Source: Opisthocomus hoazin (taxonomy: Eukaryota; Chordata; Aves; Opisthocomiformes; Opisthocomidae). From it: DNA of 64,000 nucleotides. Both the position numbers and the translations under genes were made by a program. Positions within the stretch are counted from its first letter, which is position 1. The number at the start of each line of letters is the position of its first letter. Under the pieces are notes generated by a model. That model searched no databases, had not been told where the DNA came from, and saw only the letters and a program-made list of their open reading frames with translations. Of the stretch, positions 1 to 12,993 are shown piece by piece. The stretch spans positions 59,681,682 through 59,745,681 of the forward strand of contig NC_134418.1 of assembly GCF_030867145.1 (NCBI RefSeq), written 5' to 3'.

Positions 1-3000
1 AGTACAGGAGGTGCAGAGCAGAAGAAAACATTCACAACAGAGTTAATCTAAGAAAAGCAAAGTGCTATCCTCAGGGAGATGCATCTCAGTCTTATGGATG
101 GGGGAAAAAAAAGGAAAAATCTATCAAAACATCTCAGACAAATTCTTAAGCATGCTGTAATGTCATTAGTGTGTTCAAAATCCCTTGAAGAGAATCAACA
201 GGCTATCATGAGTTATGTCATGTCCCTACTAAACAAATGTCAAATCACTACATTGGTAAAAAGGAAAACCAAAGTCTTTTCTTGTTTCACTCTCAGATTT
301 TAAATCCCAGTTAGGTGGGTGGACAGTGTTGTTGCAGCACGGCTGTTGGATATATACGGATATACTCGGCAGTGCTCAAAGAGTCCAAAAACCTCTTTTT
401 TAAAGGTTTTGCTCGCTTTCTTCCCATGTTCACTCAGATGCCATAGCAGCAGATTAAAGTAAGCTTCAAAGAACCTTTTCTTGAGAAAAACAGTGACCCC
501 ACCAAATCTGGTCTGCAAGTTGCATAAATTGGCAAAGCTACACAGAACTAAACTGACTCGTGCTTTACACCAGCTAGAGATGCGGCATAGCAACTTCGGT
601 ATTCCCGGGGGGAGCAGCCTGTTTGCATGTGAGAGCTCAAAGCTGTGACTATTGATTTTTTTGCAGGGATGCTGAAGCATTAAGGTTGGCACGATGAGGG
701 TCTTCTGGTTTTGCATGTCTTCTGTGTCTGCTTTGAAAAAAAGTCACCCAGAGGTGTACAAACCTTCCTTCAGGTTTACTGTGAATTTCCTAGCCAGTCC
801 CCCAATTCCCCACACTCCCATCAGCTTTGAAGCTCCATTGCCCTTGGGAGTAGGGGGTCTCGGTGCCTGCCCAGAGATGGCTGTGCCTTTCAGGGACGCC
901 CCTGGTTCCTTGCAGTGCCTTGGAGCAGGTTGCTTCCTGGTTCCAAACGTCCTTTGTTTGCAGCAGAAATGTCAGCGCTAACGATTTAATATCAGCTGAG
1001 ATATTATGAGTGCCACCCACTAGGTGCTTTCTAAATGCACAGGGCAACACAATCTCACCTAAAGATAAAGGTGGGGCAAAAGCACACCCAAGAAAAATGC
1101 TCTGGGTGCTGAAAGACATGTGTCTCATTAATTAGGGTGGATGTTGGTGGTTTTGCTCCCTCTCTCTTTGCACTTAAAATCACCTCTCACCTATCCTCTT
1201 CCTTTTCCTACAGCTCAACCCATAGATCTTTTTTTCCTTTTTCAAGAGCTCTTTCCCTCTTCTTCCCTTTTAGCATTTGTTTGTCCTCCCATAAAAAATG
1301 AGCTGTTCCCTCCTGAAGGAAACAGATGAGCAAATGGCACAGCAGCTTCTTGCAAGTGTCATGGAAAAGATGAATAATTGCGAAGTATTTCCGGGAGCTA
1401 GAAGAACATTAGGTTCTGAAAGATTTCACCATCTCATACGCGGAAAACACAGCAGGAGCCAGGGCAGAAGACACCTTTAATTGCTAGACTGATGTCACTG
1501 ATGGAAACGGGTGAGCCAGTGGTGGATCACAAGAGGCAAAGCATCAGGGATGAGGCAGTATTGAAGGCAGTCCCAAGGAGTTAGCGCTTACCCTGGTGGA
1601 AATGGCCAAGCCAAGAGAGGCAACTGGATTGCATGGTCAGTTTGAGAGGCAAGGGGGATATTGGTGGCCGAAGGACAGAGACACAGTGTCACTGCCCAGA
1701 ACGAGTATTCAAAACAGCATAGCTAAATTTTCATGCCATCTTTCATGAAGAAACGTTGGTACTATTTAAAAAGGAATATTCCTACGCTTTTCTGATAGAA
1801 ACTTTTCTTAAAAATAAAACCCCTGCCTTTCGAAGCTTTTTCCTTTGTATTCAGCACAGCACTAGGATCCTTGCTGCCCGTATACCCATTGCCATTTCAG
1901 CTGATGGCAAATGTCCCACTGACTGACAAGAGAGGAGGGATGAACATAAAGACTGCAATCAGCCGTGCTCTCCTGGGGTCAGAAGTGCCTGCTTTCAAGG
2001 TGGAGTGCATAACACATAGTTTGACTAGTAATGTTAAGTGTCTGTCATTAAGGGTAACATGCCAAGTCTATAATTAAATCATGATACTGTATAATACAGA
2101 AGGTTACACTGCATAAGTGGAGACAGCTGTCAAGTCCTGTGCCTTTTATTAATACACATGGCATGCACAGCATGCGTGTCTCTAACTACTTGCTAGCTCT
2201 ACCTTCATAAATTATACTTGCCACTGTTTCTGATACCGGATAGCTTTAAAAAGCAAAATCCATCAGCTTCTTTGAAAACATTTTTCAAGTGGAACTGCAG
2301 TAGGAAAGTTTCATGTGTGCTGATCTAGCTGACTTAAAAGAAAAGAATATTCCTTCAATATTTCCGAAAGGCAGCGTGGCCTGGTGGAAAGACAAAACAC
2401 CCGTCCTAATCCCAGCTCTGTCACTGAGGGACTAAGTGGCCTTTGGGCCAGTAATTTAGCTCTCAATCTCTCTGCACGAGATGAGACCTGGCAGAGCTGA
2501 AGGGAGGACTAGTTAATGAGAAAATGCTTGCTCAGTACCCTGGGGATGTAAAGTGACAAGCAAATATTACTTCACATCAAAAAGGAGCTTTTCTTAATTG
2601 ATATTAAGGAGAAGCTGGGAAAGGCAGACACCAGAAATGTGGCACATTGATATCTAGCCATAAACGTTACTTGGCAGTCACACAGAAATACACTCACGGG
2701 TAGAGGAACTGCCTGCAAATTTCTCTGCTTTATAACTCCTGTCACAAGTGGGTGTGGAGGTAGGGAGGATGGTTGCTGCTCTGTGCTTACACAGATACAG
2801 TGTCCTGGATCCCTTACAGGGAGCAGGAAGAGGCACCCACGAGAGCACCTTGACAGCCTTTTTAACAGTTTAACCTAGGATGGCGTGCCCCTCTGCTCCT
2901 CATTATGATGAAGACATCCTTGTTAAACTAAAAACTACATGGTGGCTCACGTTTTAAAGTTGCTACTTCTCTAAATTTAATATCAGGGTGTATGCAAAAG

Positions 3001-3593
3001 GCCACTACTAAAGACACCTTTCCTTGCTTCATACACTGGCACTGCTGAAGCGGGCAGTCTCCGGATTTCATACTCTTGACCTTTGTCAGGACACCTGAGT
3101 AACGCCCTGCTCCCAGGGCTTGTGCAGACATCCAGGTTTTCATGACTTATTGCAGAGCGAGCTCCCCATGACATTAATGGGACGCTTGTTCCTGACTTCT
3201 GTGATAGCTGAGTCAACTGCTCAGAAGCTGAAACCCGGAGAGCCCTGAGCCCTCCCTGGCTCTGCTCCACCGGAGCACTTCTGTGTGTTTAACTTTCGAG
3301 CGTCTGAACAGTCCCTTTCAAGTTGGTCCCCCCACAGCATGTCCTGACTAAGCAGGGTCAAGATCCCCGGTCTCCCACTGCTGGCCCTCTGCACCTGAAA
3401 ACACCATCTCCTCCATCCCCTCTGCTGACATGAATGCTACAAGCACTTAAGCCTTCGTAATTACTAAATGCATCTTGCATTACTCAAGGATGGATGAGTA
3501 AAGATGATCATTTTTGATGCAAAACAGATCTGCATACACACACTGGTTATGCCTTTGCTGAGCCAAAAGCTGAACCAAGCCTGGTACAGACCT
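1..3593 (-). other. MTTP: MTTP intron 1 (part), no further exon seen
   Basis: This stretch lies downstream, on the minus strand, of the MTTP signal-peptide exon, so it should be intron 1. I searched the minus strand for the conserved start of the next MTTP exon, the N-terminal beta-barrel of the lipid-transfer domain, and did not find it. The short open frames here lack splice sites in register with MTTP. Apart from a MIR-like SINE near 2.4 kb I see nothing functional. Inference: exon 2 lies to the left of the window. Confidence 0.6.
2365..2560 (+). repeat. Fossil MIR-like (CORE-SINE family) element
   Basis: The block contains the MIR hallmarks in order: a 'GTGGCCTGGTGGAAAGA' type head, a 'CTAATCCCAGCTCTGTCACT' stretch where MIR carries its tRNA-related B box and core, then a 'GGCCTTTGGGCCAGTAATTT' stretch equivalent to MIR 'GACCTTGGGCAAGTTACTTAA', then 'CTCTCTGCAC'. 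Order and spacing fit a heavily mutated MIR copy. MIR-type SINEs are ancient amniote repeats and rare but known in birds. The right boundary is a guess. Confidence 0.6.
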
Positions 3594-3595
3594 AC

Positions 3596-3656
3596 CTTTA
3601 ACAGAGGCTGAGTAAGTGGAAATGATGCAAAGGAACAGCACGGTAAGAAGAATCAT
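3596..3656 (-). CDS. MTTP: Microsomal triglyceride transfer protein large subunit, first coding exon (partial gene)
   Basis: MTTP is the large subunit of the ER-lumen lipid transfer complex (with protein disulfide isomerase) that loads triglyceride onto apoB. Only the signal-peptide exon is here. Reading down the minus strand from the ATG at 3656 gives MILLTVLFLCIISTYSASVK plus one base of a Gly codon, close to the human start [21 protein letters not shown]. The exon ends at a good donor (AAAG|GTAGGT) at 3596/3595, in the same phase as in mammals. The first ~18 residues are a hydrophobic secretion signal. The gene is divergent from TRMT10A, as in human, with about 4.5 kb between the starts. 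The remaining exons lie to the left. The identification rests on about 20 residues plus the splice phase and synteny. Confidence 0.85.
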
Positions 3657-3659
3657 GCT

Positions 3660-3855
3660 GGACTCCCCCGAGCTCCTGACTGCAGCATGAAGCGTGAGAG
3701 CCTCCAAGAAGTGAGCTGCCGAGAGAGGAAGGACGCTTGCAGAGAGAGCCACCAGGTCGGCCACACTGTTTATCTAGATGTAGTAAAGGTCAGATTCCAA
3801 ATTCCACACTCAGGTACTAAGTTCATCAAAGGACTTCCAGTTAATTATTAAGAAC
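3660..3855 (-). promoter_or_regulatory. MTTP: MTTP proximal promoter with HNF1 site
   Basis: Immediately upstream of the MTTP start, 3840-3852 on the plus strand reads GTTAATTATTAAG, matching the HNF1 palindrome GTTAATNATTAAC at 12 of 13 positions. Closer to the gene are an AGTAAAGGTCA half-site at 3782-3792 (HNF4/nuclear-receptor type) and a TGTTTA forkhead-like motif at 3767-3772. Mammalian MTTP promoters are known to use HNF1, HNF4 (DR1) and FoxO/FoxA factors in liver and intestine. That these copies are used here is inference. I see no clear TATA box. Confidence 0.6.
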
Positions 3856-6800
3856 TAAGGTAACTGGTGGCTTCTGCCCCATTTTATCTATCGCTTCAGC
3901 TTTCATTTTTGAATACTGAGCCCACACAGCCACATTTCTGAGCAGAGGAGCCCACCTCCAGTCCTGGCAGAACCAGGGGCTCCCGCCACCCCTCCTCTGT
4001 CTGCACAAAAGGGCGTTGGGGTCTGTTGCTGCCAGGGGCCAGACCCTGACTGCTGTCTCCACTGTCTTGTATCATCTCTGTGAGCAACCCCAGAGGCAGA
4101 TGCTTTTTAAGGGTCTTCCTGGAAGCAGAAGCAGATGGGATTTATCAGTTCCATACCAAAAGGTGATGCTACTTTGTTAGGGAGGTTCAGATGCAACGTC
4201 AGCTCCTGCTGTATTGTGTCGTACCACATAAATTCCCTTTCTTTCAGCAGCCCCAACCCCCAGCTTACATCATTGCAGTGGCAGAGGTTACAGACTGAAA
4301 AGATGAGATAGACTTGCCATCCTGTCCCACCTCGGTGAAGAGTACCTGCTTGGCTATGACTGGGAGCAGGGCAAACCAAGGCCTCCTTTTCACCCCTATT
4401 TTCCCCTTTTCTCACGCTCCTTTCACCAGCTCCCCTGATAAGCCCCCAGCTGACTAACCCACGCGCTTCCTCGCTTTCTCTGAGGGTAAATCCCAGGCCA
4501 CCTCGCACTAAGCCTCATGGCCACCAGGCTTGCCAAAGGACCCCTTGTCCCTCGCGTAACGACAGGGCAGTAGGTCACCCCTTCATGTTCCTCGGCACCC
4601 CCGGGTGTCACAGCCTGCGAGAGGGCACCCTCTGCCCCGGCATATGAAGCTTCCCTGGGTCTGTGGGGAGGGAGGATCTGGTCCTGCTTGCAGAGGAGGC
4701 ACACCCACGAGCCATCACCACGCGCTTCTGCTCGACTTCCAGAGGTTGCTTTAACAAGACTACAAACTACAAACACCCCGACTGAACCCCTCCTGCCCTG
4801 GGCTGCATTTAGCTGGTCCCAGTGAGCCATTTCTGCCATTTCTGCCACCAGCTCCTCTGTATTCGTAAGGGGTTGTAAGGTGAGAATGGCCTTTGCCTTG
4901 GGTGGTATAAATGCCTTCTTCATTGACTTGCAGTAGAAGAGAAGACAACCGTCATGGATGTCAAACGTCGCCCAGCAGAGAGAAACAACAGGTCCATGCC
5001 AATGCTCCTCGCTCATGTTCATCTCCCTGCACCTTGCGTAAGTCCCCCCGGAGCTCTTCGTGTGTCGTGCATGTGTGTGTGCACACATGGGAGGGAGGAG
5101 GTTAGTAGGAAACCCTGGGGACTGCTAGTGGTGCTCCCCAGGTTGTGGTTGTTTACGCTGCTTCCCCAGCGCAGGCTCTGACGTGCTCCTGAACTCAAGG
5201 GACTGAGGCAGAGGACTCCAGCTGACCCTTTTGCTGCTTTTGGTAAACAAGGAGCTTGCCATGCTTTCGGCGCTTTTTTGAAAAAGCTAAGGACACTATC
5301 TGTGTGCAAAACCAACTCTGCCTAGAGAGAGACCAGATGTATGGATCCTGCTGTGGAAATGTAACGTTCACACTTCACTCATGGGGAGGAGCTGATGGTG
5401 AAATCTGGAGCAGAGCAGTTGTCCTCTACTTGTGCTCTTCGGACACAGGAAATGTATTTCTTCCTTGAAATGAAGTTCTTAAAAAAGAGGGCCTCTCTTT
5501 AGACACTGGAATATCAGAGGCCAGATCCCCTGCTGAGGTAAATCAGCGTATCTCTTTGGACACCACTGTAGCAGTGTGAATTGCAGAACTAAAGATGTAA
5601 CCATCATGTAGAGAAATAGTGTACCTACATTTCCATGCGCATATACGTACACATTTCTATATACATACCCATAATGCATACTTGGTATATTCTTTGAACA
5701 TCATAAAAACGGGAGGCCTGAGCCCAACCTCAGTTATGGCCAGAGTAAATCAGCAGTGACTTCCTTCAAGTCAGATTACACAGAAGCGTTGCGCCCACCA
5801 AAGTCCATTGCACACTGAGGTTGCAGGATCAGCCCCTAAGGCACGCTTCATGCCATGCTGGCGTATGTACCAGGGTCAAAGTATTACTGTTGCTGCACAT
5901 TTTCTGGAGTCCAAACTATAACGCTCGTATCTTTATACGACCTAATAAAACTAATGAGATTTCCTCACATCTCCTGAGGCAAACGAAATGTTTTTGTCTT
6001 CTCTTCACAAGTGACAGTGTGAAGATCTCAGTTTCCAACTCAAACTTCCAGCTATGTGCACCCAAGTACCCAAGTCCATCTTTGCCCTTCAGCTGGTGCC
6101 TGCGTACCCCAGCTCGTGCCGTTTCAGTGAATAAGACCCCCACCCCTGTTTCTGCTGCAGGGGAAGGGACATGCCCACCCAAGCCACTGGCTAATCACAG
6201 AACCATAGAGTCATTAAGGTTGGAAAAGACCTCTAAGATCATCAAGTCCAACTGTCAACCCAACACCACCATGCCTGCTAAACCATGTCCTGAAGTGCCG
6301 TATCTACATGTTTTTTGAACACCTTCAGGGATGGTGACCCCACCACTTCCCTGGGCAGCCTGTTCCAATGCCTGACCACTCTTTGAGTAAAGAAATTTCT
6401 CCTAATATCCAGTCTAAACCTCCCTGATGCAACTTGAGGCCTTTAAAAGGCAAGTCATGCGTGTCACTCGCATCCTAAGCCTCGCCTCAAGAGCGCTGCA
6501 GTCAGACCTGGCCTGCAGGGAGCTGTGTCTGTGTCTGCACCTGAGCCTCCACTGAGTATCTTCCTCCTCTCTCCATACTCTGCCTCTTGACCCACAGTGC
6601 TGTTTGTACAAAATTTTTCGATACGCAGTTTTAAACCTTGGGGTGTTTAGTTTGGCCTGTTGCTGGGGGGAACTCACCATATTGAAAAGTCACGTTATGG
6701 CTCCACCAAAATAATGAAAATCAGTTGGACAGCTCTTTCTCAATATTTGCAGCTGCTCAGGTCTTCATTTTGCATTGTCACCGCTTGGCAGACTTCAGAA

Positions 6801-7755
6801 AACGTTGCATTACCCTGTATCGGTGTTTGGGGACATAGGGGTCTGGATTAGCAATACTGCCCCTTTGGGAAGTGTAATATGAGAAAAACAGATTTATAAA
6901 CCACAGCACGTAAGCAGTTTCTTCATTCCAAGAAAAAGCACTTTTGAATATCATGGGAATTTGTTAGACGCCTTTTCTTTTTTTAAAAAAAAAAAGGCAA
7001 GAAAGCAAATGGGCTTCTATCAGTAAGTGATCTGCAGCCTGTTAACGACCAGAAGCAAACGACGGATTCTTCACAGGGAGAGTGGCACATTTGGACTTGT
7101 GTGGTGCTGGCGTGTGAAGCTAGATATTAATAGTAACACGAGTGAGGTTTTAAATAGATGCTAGCGAAAGCAAATGCAAATCTAGCTATTTTTAAAGTAA
7201 TGCAGGGACTAGGAATCACAAATGAAAGAAAATATTACAGCAAATATTAAATACCAACAGCAGTTAAAGGTCAGTGTCTTACTATAGCTACACCATACAG
7301 TTTTGTGACTTTAACATAGCCGTAGTAAACCTGAAACCAGCAGTAAAACTGAAAGAGTGTGTATATCTGGAACCAATGAAACTTGAGACAAACATTGAGG
7401 CAGATGGAAAGGGTGTTATAGTAGCACGCACTTGTATGTTTGCTAACTTTGTGTGCCTCATTAACCAGAGGCGAACAGATACCTACGTATTTAGGCTGCC
7501 CCAAATACATTTTTCTCATATAATATAACCTCGGTCTCCATAACTGACTCCTGTGGCAGGGCAGCATTCTTTCATGAAGTTATCTGCAGGCGAAAGAACA
7601 TCGCCCTTCGCCGAGTACGGACACTAGAGTTTAGAATGCTACTTGTCGGTGGCCTTTAAAAATACAAAGGGTGAAGGCGCGTACCCCTTTTTAGGGGGCG
7701 GAGGGAACATGGCACTGCTGAGGGACCTTTGAAGGTAGAAATCCGCCCTGAGAAA
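3856..7755. other. Intergenic spacer between the divergent MTTP and TRMT10A genes
   Basis: No recognisable gene was found. A 221-codon open frame on the minus strand (4423-5088) lies in a GC-rich stretch, shows no family resemblance and no supporting splice structure, and is probably chance. A CR1 fragment occupies about 6193-6443. The rest appears to be unique spacer. Confidence 0.6.
6193..6443 (-). mobile_element. CR1 LINE 3'-end fragment
   Basis: On the plus strand it opens with 'AATCACAGAACCATAGAG' and 'AAGGTTGGAAAAGACCTCTA', the reverse complement of the CR1 3' tail. It then runs through 'ATCATCAAGTCCAACTGTCA', 'GGTGACCCCACCACTTCCCT' and 'GGGCAGCCTGTTCCAATGCC' to 'CAACTTGAGGCC'. This is a standard 5'-truncated CR1 of the avian type, inserted on the minus strand. 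It is non-coding 3' UTR sequence. Confidence 0.9.
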
Positions 7756-7759
7756 TGTT

Positions 7760-8830
7760 CACCACTTAAAAATACTTCGCTGGCCCCTGCGTGAGCTCGG
7801 AGGCGTCACCAGAACCACCAGACAAAAACACGATTTTCTCGCTTCTGGCTCCTCTTCACCCCTTGGAGGGGCCGCAGCCCTCAGGGAGGTGTCACGCCGC
7901 TTCCCCCGCGGCTGGGTCCGCAGCAGGGCCATCAGCCTGCCCCGGCCGGGTTCACGGCAAAGCGGCTCCCCCGTGCGCCCGCCTCCCAGGGGGGCCCTCA
8001 AGGCCCTGCAGCCTGGCCAGGGCACCGCGCCGCCCGCCCTCCCTCCCTCCCTCGCAGGCTCGGCTGCCATAGCGGCGGCCCCGGCGCCCGTCCCTTCGTA
8101 CCGCCGTGTCGCGCGGCTTCCGCCCTCCGCGCCGGGGCGGGACCCGCTAGCGCCACGTGACCGCCGCCCGCTGCTTGCCGGGATTTGAAGTCGTGGCGGC
8201 GGGGTGTGCGGTGGGTGTCGTTCCGCGCGCGGGGCGCCTCGCGGGTACGTTGCGCTGCCCCCCCCCCCCCCCGCCGCGTCCGTTACCCCTTGAGGGGCGG
8301 GGGAGGGGAAGCTGGGGGTCGGGCTCGGGTTTCCTCACAGGGAGGGAGGGGAAAATGTCCGCCCCCGTAACGCCCGGCTGTCGCTGCGGCTGCCGTTGCC
8401 GCCGCCGCCTGTGGGGTCCCGGCCCGCCCCTCTGGGTTAGCGGGCGATGCGGAGCGCGAGCGAAAATGGCGCGCGTGCTCGTGTATGTGTGACGCCTGTG
8501 TAGGTCGCTGCGTGTATTTGTAGCTGTGCGTGCGCCCGCGTGTATGTGTCTGTATGTACGCGCAAAGAGGTCTGCGGAGAACCCGGGGCACGCTGTGGTG
8601 GCTGCGGGGTCCTCGTGTTGTGACGCCCCCCGGCAGGGAGAGCGGGGTGCGCCGGCCGGAGCGCTTGGGGCCTTCTGGCGTTTCGTGTGTTCCCGGCTGC
8701 CGCGGGAGCCCGGGGCCTGGCTGCTGCGGCGCGGCGGCTCCGCGGGTGCAGCCGCTCCCGCGCAGTGACCGCCTGTGGCGAGGGGCGCGGCTGTGAGCAC
8801 GGGGTCGCTGCCAGCGTGGGAGAGTGGCGC
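7760..8830 (+). promoter_or_regulatory. TRMT10A: CpG island and promoter of TRMT10A
   Basis: About 1 kb of very GC-rich, CpG-dense DNA sits in otherwise AT-leaning sequence. It has GC boxes (for example GGGGCGG types near 8130 and 8295), a C-tract of about 16 at 8261-8276, and no TATA box. This is the usual housekeeping promoter architecture. Transcription probably starts near 8150-8200, before the likely first donor at 8245. Several 100-240 codon open frames cross it on both strands; they reflect the scarcity of stop codons in GC-rich DNA. Confidence 0.8.
8150..8244 (+). other. TRMT10A: Probable non-coding exon 1 of TRMT10A (start approximate)
   Basis: Exon 2 has a clean acceptor at 9458-9459, so a 5' UTR exon must lie upstream. 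The best donor in the CpG island is GCGG|GTACGT at 8244/8245. The transcription start is not visible in sequence, and the left edge is set only from the promoter context. Other donors within the island are possible. Confidence 0.4.
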
Positions 8831-9540
8831 TTGCCCCTGAGGAGGAGAGGGCAGGACGTTTTGCCGAGTAATGGTTTAGTCTGCTCATCCCCTGCCTTGC
8901 TGTGCTTTGCCCACTGGCGGTGGCCAGCGGCAGTGGTTGGCCAGTGTCTTGGGTTCTCAGAAGAAAAAAAATTAATTTTGAAGGTGTACAGCTTGTTTGC
9001 ACTTTTTTTTTCAACGAAATGTATCTTTCTAAAATCGTACTTCCCTAACATGCTGCCATAGGTAGATCACCAGATACCTCCTTAATTTTTGCGGTTTGTG
9101 TGTTTGAGATTAGTTTGCATACATGGAATAGTGCTGCTAATGTTTTTTCTTTTACGTTTAGCCCAGTATGATTCCTTACTTATATGCAATTATGTTTTCA
9201 CAAAGTTTTTGACTGGAAGCTGTTGAATAGCTGCAGATATAGCAGGCAGAGTTTTAGACACGATCTGAATACAGGTTATAATCTCTCTGGTGTTTCTATG
9301 TTACTGTTTGCAGAGATACTAACCTAGCTTTAAACAAATGAAGGCTGTCTCTTATCTATTATTTTTTCTTTATTCAGGTTCACAGTAGGTGTAGAGTGAT
9401 ATTTGTTCTAATTGGACTTCTGCTTAATAACGCTGATACTGTTGTTTTGTTTCTTACAGAACTGGTGAGCGAAAAGCGGGCTTTTGATGAAATATTTATC
9501 ACATGCTATAGAACGAGTTGGTAAACCCAACCAAAAGCTA

Positions 9541-12500
9541 ATGTCTTCAGAAACACCTAGAGAAGGTCCAGAGGTGCCAACGGAAGATGCTATGTCCCCT
9601 CAAGCTCCTGACGTGGAAGGAAAGGTGAAGTTGGGTGACAATCCAGTAGAGAGACAGGAGGCAGGCTCAGACAAGGAAGAATGCCTCGAGCCCATGTCCA
9701 AGAGGCAAAGGAAGAAACTATTGAAGCAGAAACAGTGGGAAGAACAGAAAGATCTACGGAGGTAGGGTTTGCAAAATGGCTTTCCTAGGATCATGTGTCG
9801 TAGTTAGTGCTAGTAATAACAGTGTGTCAGCAGAATTTGCACGTAAATCGCTTCAGCGAATCAAGGCAGTTGAACCAGTTTTCTCCCATGCCAGGTTTAA
9901 AGCAGTAGTCACAGGCTACTGCGCCTACATATGAAGAAGCTATAAAAGTAAGCATCCTCTCTTCAGGCTAGAAGTTTAACTTAAGGAGGGTATCAGGAGG
10001 GATTCAAACCTGCAAGTGTTTGGCTTGTCAGAAGGAAAAAATAACATACGGCCTTGTTCCTTTTGGCATGGGCTTGCGCCCTCTTTCCCTGGTGGTGTCG
10101 AGACTTGGTGAATCTTACAAAGGCAGTGAAGAAAAGGAATTTCTTTTGGCAAAAGAAATGCTGTGCTAGAAGTTCTGTTGACTTATCTGTTAAAATAGTT
10201 TTGGAAGGTGGTAAGCTTCTGTATTGTACTGTTGTTGAGAGAAAGCATATCTGCAAATGGGCTGGTTTGGTTTATCCTTGTCCTGCTGAATGCGAACTGT
10301 TCCTTCCCTAGACAGTGGCTGTTAAAGTTGCAGTCCCTGAAATTTGATCTCCCAACTCCCTGCTCCCGTCGGGGGGAACAGGGGGGAGAAACAATTGCTT
10401 CAGAAACCTGTTTGAAAAACTGTTCAATGGAACAGGAGGTAAATTGCCTTCCACATTCTGATTCTGATACTGCAATTTTGGCAATCTTTTTGGTGGTTTC
10501 TGTTATCAGTCAGACCTGACTCAAAACACCCTTAAATCCGTGAGACTGCCACTGTTGACTTTGTTGAATTTGTGGAGGTACATCCAGAACTTCACAGAGA
10601 CGAGGTATGTGTTTTGTCCTGGTATCAGCCTAGCATAAATGCAAGCAACAGGATAAGTTTAAACTTCCAGTCATGGGACAATCGCCTCGATCATAGAAGT
10701 ATGCATTTATGTGCATAACATGTACCTCAGCAGATTTGACAGCTCTTTTTGAAGATTTGTTTGTTTATTTAGGCAGAAACGAAAAGAAAAGCGCCAGAAG
10801 AGGAAACTGGAACGTCAGTCAAAAGTGGACTCCAATAGCGAAGGGAACAACAGAAAGTGTATGCGAAGGGAAGTTGTTCCTAGTACGCTTCGCCTCATTG
10901 TGGACTGCAGCTTTGATGACTTGATGATGCTAAAGGTAAAAGAATCTTACCCATCACAAATAAAAGTTGAAGGGTTTCCCGGTGGCATCATTGATGCAAG
11001 GTCAGAGCACAAAAGCTGGAGGGCAGCTTTCAGAGAACAGTTAGCATGTTTAAGATTATGATGACTCCCAGACCTGCTCACATCAGTTGCTGAATTTTTT
11101 AGGGTTTGGAATGTACCTTTATATAAGCTTGCCAAAGATTTTGTTTGCCTTCATGGAGAAGTGGTAAGTCAGTTTGATTCCCAAGACAGGAATATAGCAA
11201 CAGTTTGTGTCTCGTGTTCACCATGACGTTAGATGCAGTCTGCCTCAGAATGGTTTTGCCAGAGGGGCTGCAAATGCCACATCCAGTTACTTTCTCTTTC
11301 AAAGTGGACCTGAGGCTCCCAGCTGCGTTGGTCACTGTCTGTGGAAATAAGGATTTTGAGCATTATGAACTTTTTCTCTCAGTCACATGAGAGGCAGTAG
11401 GGACAGGAGGACACTGTTCAGCCCGTCTCTAAAATTTTAGAATGGATGAAAGAACAGGTGAGATGATTGCAGGATAGGTAAATATGAGAAAGATCAGTGT
11501 GATCAGGGTTGTGGCCTTTACCAATGGGGTTCATTAGACGCTTTCTCTAATGTCTGTAAAAACTTGCACTGCAGTGTTGTAGTGATGAAGTCTAGTTTAC
11601 TTGAAATCCTTTGGAGATATCAAAACGTTCTCAAAGCACTACATGAATCAAAGCAATATAATGGTGTTTCATTTTAAAATGGGAATTGGTTATATTTACA
11701 AAACACTGCTTTTGGGGCACTGAGAATAAAGCTGTGTAATGTACCTTACAAAAACCATAACTGGCTAGAAGTTAAGTCTGCCGCATTTCAAGTAGTACTA
11801 GTTAACTGTTGTCCAAATTGTCAGGTCAAAATGCTGGAGCCAACCACTAAATTATTTGCATTGTTCTGGGGTTCTTCAGGTTAAATATGCATATTTCATT
11901 TTCTTAAACATAAACTGTATATTCTCAGGGTTTTCTGGTGGGTGAAAGACTGAGTATTATCACAATGATAAATCTGCTTGATTCCTCAGATTAATTTTGA
12001 GTATGTTATTACGGATCATTAAATCTCTGTGATTTTTGTTTATGAGTTTTGTTTGTTTCCTGAACAATGCAAATCAAGTACATGCATAGAGGTGTCTAAA
12101 TACACTTTGTGAAAGATGTGTGTGTTTCCTTGTCAGCATAATACCTTCACAGTGGATGTTTTTCTCTCAGGGTCTGATGTCCACTCTCTGTCAGCAGTCC
12201 CTTTTGCCAGTTAAAAGCTTCCTTTTTCTCTCTTTAGCTTCTGACTGGCTCATGGTAAAGCATTTTGTGGTGGTCTGTCTGAAGGACTATGTAACAACAA
12301 ATTGTGTTGTATACAGGATGTTAAGAAGCTTCACAAGCAAATTCAGAGATGTTATGCAGAAAACCGTAAAGCCTTTCATCCTGTGCAGGTATGTTTAAGC
12401 AAACTGAGCACTGACTGTACTGCCATGTACAAAGCATATGAGAAAGGCGGCTGTGACCAAAGTGGTGAGAACTGTAGGAGAAAAAAATTAAGCTGCCTCT

Positions 12501-12961
12501 TTTTAGTAAGAAAATTACTTCTATTGTAATAGATTAATTTTTAACCCACGTGTTATAAAAATCGCCATATATGTGAAAAAGTATGTTCATGCAGATGAAG
12601 AGTGCCAGATACTGGCGTGCCACTAAAATACTGTTGATACTCAGTTTTATCTGTGACAGATTAAAAAAAAAAAGTGACTATAAGTGCATATTTGTCTTTT
12701 AAATGTGTCACTAACTGTAAGAATATGGTCTTAGTACCACTTTCAGCTAAAAAGTAATTAAGACTTTTAGCTAATAGTTAAGGGTAGAAAAAGTCTTGTA
12801 CAGAGAGGAAACACATTGGCGTATTAACACTTCAGTATTTTGTACCTCTTGTTTGTTCTTTTCAAAGTTTTACTTGACCAGCCATGGGGGACAGTTGAAG
12901 AGCAACATGAATGAAAATGATAAAGGATGGGTGAACTGGAAGGTGAATAATTCACTATTTC

Positions 12962-12993
<32 letters not shown>

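Noticed and set aside
300-716. 138-codon minus-strand frame containing LLPPGIPKLL, resembling MTTP LLPEGIPSLL
   Set aside because: That MTTP segment belongs to an exon far downstream, the flanking residues do not match, and the spacing is wrong; a chance match.
4423-5088. 221-codon minus-strand open frame between MTTP and TRMT10A
   Set aside because: GC-rich stretch, no family resemblance, no promoter or splice context; likely chance.
7759-9061. Many 100-240 codon open frames on both strands
   Set aside because: They cross the CpG island where stop codons are scarce, and overlap each other in several frames.
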